In this document: positions 7,926 through 16,001 of the stretch, piece after piece
How the letters are laid out: the number at the start of each line of letters is the position of its first letter
How positions within the stretch are numbered: the first letter of the stretch is position 1
DNA from: Spirosoma fluviale
Lineage (GTDB): Bacteria; Bacteroidota; Bacteroidia; Cytophagales; Cyclobacteriaceae
NCBI GenBank assembly: GCA_945868725.1
Contig: CAMBMU010000008.1
Coordinates: 1 to 55,101, forward strand
Length of the DNA: 55,101 bases
Direction: 5' to 3'
Position numbers and translations under genes: made by a program
The notes under the pieces: generated by a model
Seen by the model: the letters and a program-made list of their open reading frames with translations, nothing else
What the model was told of the DNA's origin: nothing
Databases searched by the model: none

Positions 7926-8480
7926 ATGGCAGAAATAAAGCAAACTTCCCTACCGGGTGTACTCGAGATTTTTCCACGCGTTTTCCCAGATAGTAGGGGT
8001 TATTTTTTTGAATCCTTTCGCCAAGATTGGTTGGACAAAATGGGCGTTCATGAATCCTGGGTTCAAGACAACCAGTCTTTTTCTCAAAAAGGGACTGTCA
8101 GAGGGATCCATTTCCAGCGTGGTGCACATGCGCAGGGCAAGTTGGTGCGGGTCATTGCTGGAAAAGTGCTGGACGTAGCTGTGGATTTGAGAAAGGGATC
8201 GCCCACTTTTGGACAGGTCTATTCGACAATTTTGGATACCGAGAAAAACAATCTCCTCTATATTCCTGCAGGTTTTGGGCATGGATTTTCGGTCTTGGAA
8301 GATGCTGTATTTGTGTACAAGTGCTCCAATTATTACCACAAGGATTCCGAAGGAGGAGTACTTTGGTCTGATCCTACCCTGGGCATTGATTGGCAGGTGT
8401 CCGAACCAATTGTATCCGAAAAAGACCAGATCCTACCTCCACTGGCAGCATTTGTTGAAGCGTTTCAAGGAGGGTTATAA
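7926..8480 (+). CDS. rfbC: dTDP-4-dehydrorhamnose 3,5-epimerase
   Basis: RmlC/RfbC epimerises dTDP-4-keto-6-deoxyglucose at C3 and C5 on the route to dTDP-L-rhamnose for cell-surface glycans. The 184-residue length is typical for this cupin enzyme. Diagnostic stretches are FPDSRGYFFESF, the catalytic-His motif VRGIHFQ, GKVLDVAVDLRKGSPTFG, YIPAGFGHGF and the Tyr in YKCSNYY. Other rml genes (rfbA, B, D) are not next to it. The following NAD-dependent epimerase-family gene starts 36 bp downstream but looks unlike RmlD. Confidence 0.96.
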   Translation: MAEIKQTSLPGVLEIFPRVFPDSRGYFFESFRQDWLDKMGVHESWVQDNQSFSQKGTVRGIHFQRGAHAQGKLVRVIAGKVLDVAVDLRKGSPTFGQVYSTILDTEKNNLLYIPAGFGHGFSVLEDAVFVYKCSNYYHKDSEGGVLWSDPTLGIDWQVSEPIVSEKDQILPPLAAFVEAFQGGL

Positions 8481-8516
8481 ATTCGTAAGACTTAACTAGG
8501 TCTAGAGAAACTGACA

Positions 8517-9479
8517 ATGAACATTCTGATCACGGGAGTAACTGGGCTATTTGGCAGTGAGTTGGCACGAGAATTCAGCGCGCTGGGAAGTATTCATGGC
8601 TTGAGGCGTGCGAGCTCTGATCTCGGAGCGGTGGATCTTGAAGGACTGGATATCCACTGGCATGAAGGGGACGTATTGGATTTTAATGCGGTATTGGAAG
8701 CCGTGGAGGAGATGGATGTGGTGATTCATGCTGCAGGAAAAGTTTCCTTTTTGCCCAAAGACGAGCGGGCACTTTTTCAAGTAAATCATCAAGGTACGAT
8801 CAATGTGGTGAATGCGCTCCTAGCAGCAGGTGTTCCCAAGTTGGTATACATCAGTTCAGTAGCCGCCTTGGGGCAGGTTCCTGACCAAGAAGACTACGAT
8901 GAAAAATCTGTATGGGTAGATGCCCCAGGCCATACTCCCTACGCCTTGTCTAAATACATGGCAGAGTTGGAAGTTTGGCGCGGAGAGCAAGAGGGCTTGG
9001 AGGTTTTGGTCCTCAACCCCTCCGTGATTTTGGGCAAGGTTGCCTACGAGCGAAGTAGTGGGGGCTTGTATCAGGTGGTAGTGAAAGGAGCTGCTTTCTT
9101 CCCTGCTGGCAATCTCAATTACATTGATGTACGGGATGCTGCGGAGATTACGCGTGCCTTGGTTGAAAAAAATGCTTGGGGAGAACGATTTGTGTTGTCC
9201 AAGGAGAGTATGTCCTATGAAGTGTTTTTTCAGCAGGCCGCCCAGATTCTGGGAGGAACTCCACCAAAAAATAGGCTACCCGACTGGGTTATTTCTTGGG
9301 GATTCCCAATGCTGAAGGGGATGTCTTGGCTGCTTGGGAAGAAGCTGCCTCTGACGGCTCAAGTGGCTAAAAATGCGCAGCGCAAAACCCAGTTCAGCAA
9401 TCAAAAGGTGCAGCGCTACCTTAACTTTCACTACCGCGAATTGCAGGATACCTTGGAATGGGCAAAAACAGGCCGATAA
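8517..9479 (+). CDS. NAD-dependent epimerase/dehydratase family protein
   Basis: An extended short-chain dehydrogenase of 320 residues. The Rossmann motif ITGVTGLFGSELA is at the N-terminus, the VVIHAAGKVSF strand-turn near 75, YISSVAALG near 115 and the catalytic YALSK near 140. LNPSVILG follows, as in dihydroflavonol-reductase-like family members. The substrate cannot be named. It follows rfbC by 36 bp and may share its transcript, hinting at a nucleotide-sugar or surface-glycan role, but a different small-molecule substrate is equally possible. Its TAA stop lies inside the left direct repeat of repeat element C, so an element appears to have inserted exactly at the end of this gene. Confidence 0.9.
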   Translation: MNILITGVTGLFGSELAREFSALGSIHGLRRASSDLGAVDLEGLDIHWHEGDVLDFNAVLEAVEEMDVVIHAAGKVSFLPKDERALFQVNHQGTINVVNALLAAGVPKLVYISSVAALGQVPDQEDYDEKSVWVDAPGHTPYALSKYMAELEVWRGEQEGLEVLVLNPSVILGKVAYERSSGGLYQVVVKGAAFFPAGNLNYIDVRDAAEITRALVEKNAWGERFVLSKESMSYEVFFQQAAQILGGTPPKNRLPDWVISWGFPMLKGMSWLLGKKLPLTAQVAKNAQRKTQFSNQKVQRYLNFHYRELQDTLEWAKTGR

Positions 9480-9783
9480 AACTTATACTGATAATCCACT
9501 TTTTCAACACTAACCAGAGAAAAAAAGGTTTGAGGTTCAATAAGGTGAGCTGTGGACCGTTGACTGTCGTCTGTCAACGATTATCCGCAGTTTTAAATAG
9601 GCGAGCTGAGCTACTGGCATGATTGCGGATAATCATAAAACTTATTTTCTATCTCCAGCGTTGAGGAGCATAAGGGTTTAAAAAAAATTCATCTACAGAT
9701 GATTTTAAAATCACAAAAAAATCACATTTGAATTTTCAAAAAACCAAAAATTTGGTAACTTAAATGAATCTTAGCACTACCGA
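9480..9783. other. 304-bp intergenic region, half occupied by repeat C
   Basis: Between the epimerase-family gene and the TPR gene. The first half is element C with its flanking duplication. The rest is AT-rich (runs of A and T before 9784) with no ORF, no terminator-like stem and no perfect TAnnTTTG box. Confidence 0.7.
9487..9634. mobile_element. MITE/REP-like repeat element, copy C
   Basis: A 148-bp copy beginning actGATAATCC and ending GCGGATAATC. It is flanked by the identical 11-mer ataaaacttat at 9476-9486 and 9635-9645. The left 11-mer contains the stop codon of the preceding epimerase gene. The body follows copy B: CTTTTTCAACACTAACC, GGTTTGAGGTTCAATAAGG, GAGCTGTGGACC, then GAGCTACTGGCAT. 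The centre differs: it has a GTTGAC...GTCAAC hairpin followed by an internal GATTATCCGC, a second copy of the terminal word. No ORF. Confidence 0.78.
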
Positions 9784-11205
9784 ATGACCGGAGATCACGA
9801 CCACGACTGGGAAGAAGACAAAAAGCTCGTTGAGCGATTTGAAGATTCACTGAAGTCCAACATGGACCTGTATTTCGAAGAAGAGGAATTGGAGGATATC
9901 ATCCGATTTTACTTTGATCAACAAAAATTCTTAAAGGCGCTTCGTGCCTCCGAATACGCTTTGGAGAAATTCCCATTCTCTGTAGAAATCCGTCTTCAGA
10001 AAGCGCAATGCCTTATTTTTAACGATGAACTGGATGAGGGCTTGGATATTTTGGAGCAGCTCAACAATCTTTCTCCAAACAACGAGGATATCGTTTTGGC
10101 CTTGGCCAATGCTCAGATTCTGGCAGGCAACTTTCAAGAAGGCATAGACTTACTGGAAAATTACTTGCCCATGGCAGAGGATAAGGCAGAGGTGTTTTAC
10201 TCTTTGGGCAATCTTTTTCGAGCTAAAGGAGACAACACCAAAGCAAGTTTTTACTTCAAGGAGGCCGTCAAAAAACGAATAAATCACGAGGATGCCCTTT
10301 TTCAGCTAGCAATGATCACCGAAGAGGAGGGGTCCTTTGATGAGATTTTGGACTTTTACCAAGAATTTATCGATCAAGACCCCTATTCTGCTGGTGCTTG
10401 GTACAATCTGGGGGTAGTTTACAATCGCTTGGGGAGATTTGAGGACGCAATTAAGGCTTATGAATATGCCTTATTGATAGACGATGCCTTTGCTTCGGCA
10501 CATTTCAATATGGGAAATTCGATGATGAATACCCTCAATTTTGAAGGGGCTTTGGAGGCTTACCAAAATACCATCAATTGTGAAGGGGCCAATGCGGAGA
10601 ATTGCTGCTACATGGGAGCCGCTTACGAAAAGTTGGGCAAGATTGATGATGCATTTACCTACTTTAAAAAGTCGACCAAGCTGGATGAAGAATACGACGA
10701 TGCCTGGTTTGGGCTCGGAATGTGCATGCTGAAAAAGGAAAAATTCTTCGAGGCCATCCACTATTTCAAGAAAGCCATCCATCTCAACAAAGACAATGCA
10801 AACTATTGGGTAGGATTGGCAGATGCGGAGTTCAATTTGGGCAACATGCAGGCTAGTTCTGACGCCTACGAGGAGGCCATCAACTTGGAGCCTGGAATCA
10901 TGGAAGCCTATGTCAACTTATCCATTATTTATTTTGAGCAAAATAGATTTGAGGAGTCCATCGATGTGGTCCGTGAAGGAATTGAAGAATTGCCAGAGGA
11001 GGCCGAGCTTTACTACCGTCTGGTAGTCTACCTCATCAAAACTGGGAAATACAAGGAAGCTTTCACTTATTTAGAAAATGCATTAACTTTGGACTTTGAT
11101 AGGCATGCTTTACTGTATGAGTTGATGCCAGAATTGAAAAAGCAAAAGGCTGTCTTCAAAATCATTGCCCAGTTTCGGGACCAAAATCCCCGCTCAACAC
11201 CTTAA
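9784..11205 (+). CDS. tetratricopeptide-repeat protein
   Basis: A 473-residue, acidic, soluble protein built almost entirely of TPR units. Repeats such as AGAWYNLGVVYNRLGRFEDA, DAWFGLGMCMLKKEKFFEA and ANYWVGLADAEFNLGNM recur about every 34 residues from roughly residue 30 to 450. No signal peptide or membrane segment is seen, so it is probably cytoplasmic. TPR arrays mediate protein-protein contacts, and nothing here identifies the partner. The comA-like gene starts 10 bp downstream, so the two are probably co-transcribed. Similar long TPR proteins are common in Bacteroidota. Confidence 0.9.
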   Translation: MTGDHDHDWEEDKKLVERFEDSLKSNMDLYFEEEELEDIIRFYFDQQKFLKALRASEYALEKFPFSVEIRLQKAQCLIFNDELDEGLDILEQLNNLSPNNEDIVLALANAQILAGNFQEGIDLLENYLPMAEDKAEVFYSLGNLFRAKGDNTKASFYFKEAVKKRINHEDALFQLAMITEEEGSFDEILDFYQEFIDQDPYSAGAWYNLGVVYNRLGRFEDAIKAYEYALLIDDAFASAHFNMGNSMMNTLNFEGALEAYQNTINCEGANAENCCYMGAAYEKLGKIDDAFTYFKKSTKLDEEYDDAWFGLGMCMLKKEKFFEAIHYFKKAIHLNKDNANYWVGLADAEFNLGNMQASSDAYEEAINLEPGIMEAYVNLSIIYFEQNRFEESIDVVREGIEELPEEAELYYRLVVYLIKTGKYKEAFTYLENALTLDFDRHALLYELMPELKKQKAVFKIIAQFRDQNPRSTP

Positions 11206-11215
11206 AACCTAGCAA

Positions 11216-11986
11216 ATGAATTACGTGCTGAAGAATCTCCCTGTACGGACTGAAAAGCCTCGTAACACGGGATTTACCATGGCTATGGACAAGGGCCTTA
11301 GCTTACGCGAAACAGAAGATTTTGTAGACAGCTGTGCGGATTATGTAGACATTGTAAAGTTTGGATGGGCTACCTCCTATGTCACCAAGCATTTAAAAGA
11401 AAAAATTGCGGTGTATCAGTCCGCAGGAATCCCCGTGTACTTTGGAGGCACCCTCTTTGAAGCCTTTATCGTTCGGGGTCAGTTTGACGATTACCGTAAA
11501 GTACTCGACACCTTTGGCCTCCGTTATGCGGAAGTGTCCGACGGTTCCATCTCCCTCAATCACGACAAAAAGTGTGAATACATCCAGACTCTTTCCAAAC
11601 AGGTAACGGTGCTTTCTGAAGTGGGATCCAAGGATGCTGCTAAGATCATTCCTCCCTACAAGTGGATCGAGCAAATGCAAACAGAACTAAGTGCAGGAGC
11701 ATGGAAAGTAATTGGCGAAGCGCGTGAAGGAGGAAATGTGGGCCTCTTCCGAGATTCTGGAGAAGTACGTCAAGGTCTCGTGGAAGAAATTTTAACCCAG
11801 GTTCCTGAAGAAAAAATCATCTGGGAAGCCCCTCAAAAGTCCCAACAAGTATGGTTTATCAAGTTGCTCGGAGCCAATGTGAACTTGGGCAATATCAGCC
11901 CTGCTGAAATAATTCCATTGGAAACCATTCGATTGGGCCTTCGTGGAGACACTTTTGATCATTTTCTCGGAGAAATCAAATTATAA
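11216..11986 (+). CDS. comA: phosphosulfolactate synthase-like protein (ComA family)
   Basis: ComA-family enzymes are TIM barrels that add sulfite to phosphoenolpyruvate to give (2R)-phosphosulfolactate, known from coenzyme M synthesis in archaea and sulfolactate production in some bacteria. The 256-residue product shows family features: KPRNTGFTMAMDKGLSL, DYVDIVKFGWATSYV, GIPVYFGGTLFEAF, EVSDGSISL and GEAREGGNVGLF. It ends at a strong terminator and is 10 bp after the TPR gene. No comB or comC is nearby. In this phylum the product might feed sulfonate or sulfonolipid metabolism, but that is speculation. The family also contains plant HSA32-like proteins without a proven synthase role. Confidence 0.88.
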   Translation: MNYVLKNLPVRTEKPRNTGFTMAMDKGLSLRETEDFVDSCADYVDIVKFGWATSYVTKHLKEKIAVYQSAGIPVYFGGTLFEAFIVRGQFDDYRKVLDTFGLRYAEVSDGSISLNHDKKCEYIQTLSKQVTVLSEVGSKDAAKIIPPYKWIEQMQTELSAGAWKVIGEAREGGNVGLFRDSGEVRQGLVEEILTQVPEEKIIWEAPQKSQQVWFIKLLGANVNLGNISPAEIIPLETIRLGLRGDTFDHFLGEIKL

Positions 11987-11993
11987 TTAATTT

Positions 11994-12026
11994 GGCTGAA
12001 AGAGGTTTCTTTCAGCCTTTCTTTTT
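11994..12026 (+). terminator. intrinsic terminator after comA
   Basis: A perfect 10-bp stem GGCTGAAAGA / TCTTTCAGCC (11994-12003 and 12008-12017) with loop ggtt, followed by TTTCTTTTT. It ends the TPR-comA transcript. The ORF-track start for the next gene (TTG at 11992) sits at this hairpin, which argues against that start. Confidence 0.85.
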
Positions 12027-12030
12027 CAAT

Positions 12031-12966
12031 ATGGATACAGTTAAAAAATACGGCTTAACCTATCTCAAAGGATTGGCTATGGGAGCTGCAGATATCGTTC
12101 CTGGCGTTTCTGGAGGATCAATTGCACTTATTGCGGGTATCTATCAGGAGCTTTTGGATAGCATCAATGCCTTTAATTTCAACAACTTGGTACTGTTGAA
12201 ATCCTTCCGAATCAAGGAATTCTATTTCCGTGTCAATGGCAACTTTCTGCTGAGCCTTTTGACAGGGATCATGACCAGTATCTTTACACTTTCCGGCCTG
12301 ATTACCTACTTGATGGAGGAGCACCCCATTCCACTGTGGTCCTTTTTCTCTGGCTTAATATTGATCTCTGCCTTTCTGATTTTAAAAGAGATAAAGAAAT
12401 GGAATTTAGGTGTTGTTTTGGCAATTTCAGCTGGGACAGCTTTTGCTTGGTGGGTGACCAATTTGCCACCAACCACCACCCCTGACGACTATTGGTTTAC
12501 TTTTGTGGCAGGAGCGATTGCCATTTGTGCCATGATTTTGCCCGGGATCAGTGGGAGCTTTATCCTGTTGATTTTAGGACAATACGAGCGGATTCTTCAG
12601 GCGGTATTGGATCGGGATTTTTTGACACTTGCCCTTTTTGCCTCAGGATGTCTCGTCGGCATTCTCTCGTTCAGCAGAGTAGTGTCCTACTTGCTTCGAA
12701 AATTCCATACGGCCACCATCGGCCTACTCTCTGGTTTTATGCTGGGTTCTGTCAACGAACTATGGCCTTGGAAGCTGGTGACTTCTTGGCGAACTTCCTC
12801 AAGCGGCAAAGAAGTCCCTTTTCTTTCAGAAAATATTCTTCCTAGTACCTTTGCGGAGCAAGTGGGGGAGTTGCCTCAAGTAGAATGGGCAATCGGGGCA
12901 TTCCTTTTTGGGATTGGCCTCGTTATTTTTATCGAATGGCTCGCAAGTAAATTGCAGCAAGGATGA
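12031..12966 (+). CDS. DUF368 membrane protein, PopT-like polyprenyl-phosphate transporter
   Basis: DUF368 proteins have been identified as undecaprenyl-phosphate translocases (PopT) that recycle the lipid carrier for wall and surface-glycan assembly across the inner membrane. Here 311 residues remain after moving the start to ATG 12031; the upstream TTG lies in a terminator. Family signatures are KGLAMGAADIVPGVSGGSIA near the N-terminus and the internal repeat ICAMILPGISGSFILLILG near residue 170, with about eight to nine hydrophobic segments. The stop overlaps the aroE start (ATGA), so translation is probably coupled. The transport role comes from family knowledge. Confidence 0.92.
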   Translation: MDTVKKYGLTYLKGLAMGAADIVPGVSGGSIALIAGIYQELLDSINAFNFNNLVLLKSFRIKEFYFRVNGNFLLSLLTGIMTSIFTLSGLITYLMEEHPIPLWSFFSGLILISAFLILKEIKKWNLGVVLAISAGTAFAWWVTNLPPTTTPDDYWFTFVAGAIAICAMILPGISGSFILLILGQYERILQAVLDRDFLTLALFASGCLVGILSFSRVVSYLLRKFHTATIGLLSGFMLGSVNELWPWKLVTSWRTSSSGKEVPFLSENILPSTFAEQVGELPQVEWAIGAFLFGIGLVIFIEWLASKLQQG

Positions 12967-13706
12967 GAAAATTTGGCTTGATCGGTTTTCCTTTAGGGCA
13001 CTCCTTTTCCAAGAAGTATTTTACGGAAAAGTTTAGTCGCGAAGGAATTCAGGGATGCCAATTTGAGCTTTATCCGATAGCGCTTATTCAAGAATTTCCC
13101 CAGCTCTTTGATCGAGAGTCCGGCTTGGAAGGACTTGCGGTAACGATACCTTACAAGGAACAAGTAATTCCCTACCTAGATGGCTTAGACCCCGCTTGTG
13201 CCCAAATTGGTGCAGTCAATTGCATCCGTATCCGCAATGGAAAAAAGATCGGCTTTAACACGGATTACTTGGGATTTAAACAATCCCTGAAATCTTGGCT
13301 TGGCAACGAGATTCCCAATGCCCTTGTTTTGGGGACTGGCGGAGCCTCCAAGGCAGTGCAGCAAGCCCTTCGAGACTTAGGTGTCCCCTTTCGGATTGTC
13401 TCTAGAAGTCAACAGGAGGGGCAGCTAACCTATGCGGAACTCAAGGAACAGCCTCAGTGGCTTGCCTCCCATCCCTTGATCATCAACACTAGCCCAGTAG
13501 GTACTTATCCTCAGGTGGAGGACATGCCAAGCATCCCCCTTGAGCAGCTCCATGTGGGACATCGGATCTTTGATTTGGTGTACAATCCTCCAATCACCCG
13601 GCTGATGCAAGAATGTATCGCTAGAGGGGGAGCATCCAAAAATGGCCAAGACATGCTTGAGCTGCAGGCTGAAGCGGCTTGGAGCATCTGGAATAGTCCA
13701 TCTTAA
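12963..13706 (+). CDS. aroE: shikimate dehydrogenase
   Basis: AroE reduces 3-dehydroshikimate to shikimate with NADPH in the aromatic amino-acid pathway. The 247-residue protein is slightly short but complete. FGLIGFPLGHSFSKKYF gives the substrate-binding SxS-like site (HSFSK), AVTIPYKE carries the catalytic Lys, and VLGTGGASKAVQQAL is the nucleotide-binding turn. NTSPVGTYP and the closing GQDMLELQAE are also family marks. Its ATG overlaps the DUF368 stop by four bases, so the two form an operon. A T-rich run follows the stop but no clear stem. Confidence 0.96.
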   Translation: MRKFGLIGFPLGHSFSKKYFTEKFSREGIQGCQFELYPIALIQEFPQLFDRESGLEGLAVTIPYKEQVIPYLDGLDPACAQIGAVNCIRIRNGKKIGFNTDYLGFKQSLKSWLGNEIPNALVLGTGGASKAVQQALRDLGVPFRIVSRSQQEGQLTYAELKEQPQWLASHPLIINTSPVGTYPQVEDMPSIPLEQLHVGHRIFDLVYNPPITRLMQECIARGGASKNGQDMLELQAEAAWSIWNSPS

Positions 13707-13792
13707 CTTCCTTTTTTTTTACGAGCACTTAAATAAGGAATCGAGTACCGGTTCAACTTGCTTGTTCTGTCTAAATTATAGAGGTTTGGTCC

Positions 13793-14374
13793 ATGGATGT
13801 TTTGCAAAAATCACGTTGCCCCTGGTGCTTGGGCTTTCCGGAATACATTGTGTATCACGATCAGGAGTGGGGAGTACCGGTCTATGAGGATCGAACACAC
13901 TTTGAATTTTTGGTATTGGAAAGCGCGCAAGCAGGCTTGAGCTGGGCGACTATTCTCAAAAAACGGGAAGGATATCGAAAAGCCTTTGCTGACTTTGACT
14001 ACCTGCAGGTAGCCCAATTCCCAGAATCTTATGTAGAAGAGTTACTTCAAGAGAAAGGCATCGTACGGAATGCCTTGAAGATTCGCGCTGCGATCAACAA
14101 TGCGCAACGCTTTCAGGAGATTCAAGCGGAGTTTGGCACCTTCACTGCCTACATCTTGGGCTTTGTTGGAGGGAAGCCGATTCAAAATAAGATTTCTCCA
14201 GGGGACCCCTATCCGGCGACTTCTCCCGAGTCGGATCACCTAGCCAAAGACATGAAGCGACGGGGATTCAAATTTTTGGGAAGTACCATTCTTTACGCAC
14301 ACCTACAGGCCACGGGATTAGTGAATGACCACTTGGTTACTTGTTTTCGCCACCAAGAAGTAGCGGTAGGGTAA
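13793..14374 (+). CDS. tag: DNA-3-methyladenine glycosylase I
   Basis: Tag removes 3-methyladenine from alkylated DNA as the first step of base-excision repair. The 193 residues match the family. The zinc-binding residues are visible as CPWC at the N-terminus, the His in YHDQEWGVP, and the C-terminal NDHLVTCFRHQE. The helix-hairpin-like LVLESAQAGLSWATILKKRE contains the conserved Glu and Trp. The gene has its own upstream gap of 86 bp and ends at a bidirectional terminator shared with nhaD. Confidence 0.96.
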   Translation: MDVLQKSRCPWCLGFPEYIVYHDQEWGVPVYEDRTHFEFLVLESAQAGLSWATILKKREGYRKAFADFDYLQVAQFPESYVEELLQEKGIVRNALKIRAAINNAQRFQEIQAEFGTFTAYILGFVGGKPIQNKISPGDPYPATSPESDHLAKDMKRRGFKFLGSTILYAHLQATGLVNDHLVTCFRHQEVAVG

Positions 14375-14376
14375 AA

Positions 14377-14404
14377 AAAATAGGGAGGCCAACCTCCCTA
14401 TTTT
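14377..14404. terminator. bidirectional terminator between tag and nhaD
   Basis: A perfect 12-bp stem AAAATAGGGAGG / CCTCCCTATTTT with loop ccaa lies between the converging genes. It has A-runs on one side and T-runs on the other, so it can terminate both transcripts. Confidence 0.85.
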
Positions 14405-14424
14405 GAATGAATTGTCCGCGAACC

Positions 14425-15780
14425 TTACAGCTGAGACATCAGCAAGTAGACGCCAGCTCCAGCGAAGTAACCCAGTGCTGCAAGGAAAGAGATACGCTTC
14501 AAGTACCAGCCAAATTCGATTTTTTCCATACCCATGGCAGCTACACCTGCAGCAGAGCCAATGATCAAGATACTTCCTCCTGTACCGGCACAATAGGCAA
14601 GGTAAATCCAAATGAAGTCATCCATTGGATAGGCTTCCAAGCTGTACATACCCATGCTGGCAGCCACCAAAGGCACGTTATCTACGACAGCAGACAAGAG
14701 ACCGATGAGGGTGATGATGATTCGATTGTCGCCAAAGGTCGTATTGAGGTATCCGGCAAAGTTGGCCAAGGTACCCATAGACTGAAGTGCGCCCACCGCA
14801 AGCAAAATGCCTAAGAAGAACAGGACGCTTGGCATGTCGATTTTAGCAAGGGCATGACTTGCAGTATAATTCTTTCGTTCCGCCTCATCCAAGTCTGGAT
14901 TGATCAATTCGGAGATCACCCATAGGACACCTAGTCCTAGTAGCATACCCATGTATGGAGGCAGGTGGGTTACGGTCTTAAAGATGGGTACAGAAATTAA
15001 TGCGGCTATACCAAGAGCCAACATTAAGTTGCCGCTTGTAATGCTAGAAGCAGTTGCGTTGGTATCTTCCTTGAATTCCCCTAAAGTCCCTTTCATTGTA
15101 AATGTTAGGAACAACAAAGGAACTACCGCACAGACAATACTTGGAATAAAAAGGCTTTGCATGATTGAGCCCGCTGAGATCTGTCCGCCAATCCAAAGCA
15201 TGGTCGTCGTCACGTCACCAATTGGAGACCAGGCTCCACCTGCATTGGCAGCAATCACGATCATTCCTGCAAAGAAAAGACGCATTTCCTTATCTGGAAT
15301 CAATTTCCGGATCAAGGAGACCATCACAATGGTGGTGGTCAAGTTGTCTAAAACGGAAGAGAGGAAAAAGGCCACAAAACAAACTACCCATAGTAAAACG
15401 ATTGGATTTTTGGTTTTGATGCGGTCCGTGATGAATTTGAATCCGTGGTGCGCATCTACCAATTCCACAATTGTCATGGCTCCCATCAAGAAGAAGAGGA
15501 TCTGCGCAATCTCGTTGAGGTGGTGACCCAATTGCTCTACCACAAATTCCAAGTGAAGTTCGCCAGCACTTAGTAAAGCTGCTTTTTCACCCAGTTCATG
15601 GATAAAATCCAAATATTTTTGGCTGCTTAATTGCGTTTCAGTAGCACCTGAAACTGTAAAAATCGTCCAACAAATTACTGCAGTCAGTAAGGCGGATGCT
15701 GTTTTGTTGATCTTGATGGGGTGCTCTAGCGCGATGGCAAAGTAGCCGACCACAAAGATGATAATGATTAATAACTCCAT
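14425..15780 (-). CDS. nhaD: Na+/H+ antiporter, NhaD family
   Basis: An inner-membrane antiporter of the NhaD/arsenite-permease fold that exports Na+ in exchange for protons, common in marine and halotolerant bacteria. The 451 residues contain about 12 hydrophobic segments starting at the N-terminus (LLIIIIFVVGYFAIALEHP). Recognisable stretches are GAMTIVELVDAHHGF, SVLDNLTTTIVMVSL, IVIAANAGGAWSPIGDVTTT and SAVVDNVPLVAASMGMY, the last two being family ion-site regions. It is transcribed alone and converges on tag. The 221-bp upstream gap shows no clear promoter box. Confidence 0.95.
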   Translation of the reverse strand: MELLIIIIFVVGYFAIALEHPIKINKTASALLTAVICWTIFTVSGATETQLSSQKYLDFIHELGEKAALLSAGELHLEFVVEQLGHHLNEIAQILFFLMGAMTIVELVDAHHGFKFITDRIKTKNPIVLLWVVCFVAFFLSSVLDNLTTTIVMVSLIRKLIPDKEMRLFFAGMIVIAANAGGAWSPIGDVTTTMLWIGGQISAGSIMQSLFIPSIVCAVVPLLFLTFTMKGTLGEFKEDTNATASSITSGNLMLALGIAALISVPIFKTVTHLPPYMGMLLGLGVLWVISELINPDLDEAERKNYTASHALAKIDMPSVLFFLGILLAVGALQSMGTLANFAGYLNTTFGDNRIIITLIGLLSAVVDNVPLVAASMGMYSLEAYPMDDFIWIYLAYCAGTGGSILIIGSAAGVAAMGMEKIEFGWYLKRISFLAALGYFAGAGVYLLMSQL

Positions 15781-16001
15781 TTTTCTGGGTTTTCTGGTGA
15801 CGAATTGGTTTAATCTTTGGTTTGATTCATTCTAATAAGCGATTCTAGTCCCTTTATCCTAAAATTCCTAACCTGAGGAGAAGAAATTGACTCAAAAATC
15901 TTTATAACATCAATTTTTTGAGCGGATGGGTGGGCTTCAAATCGTCGCTAGAATTGAACTTGAGCTAAACTATTCCTTCCGATTGCTAGTCCACCTATTT
16001 T

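Noticed and set aside
4438-13760. Similar strings ACCGGTTCAGCTTGC (about 4439) and ACCGGTTCAACTTGC (about 13747) upstream of ribD and tag
   Set aside because: Only two copies, in different orientation relative to their genes and at different distances; too short to separate from chance.
14900-15526. 208-residue plus-strand ORF inside nhaD
   Set aside because: It is antisense to the intact NhaD gene, without start context or family features; a frame shadow.
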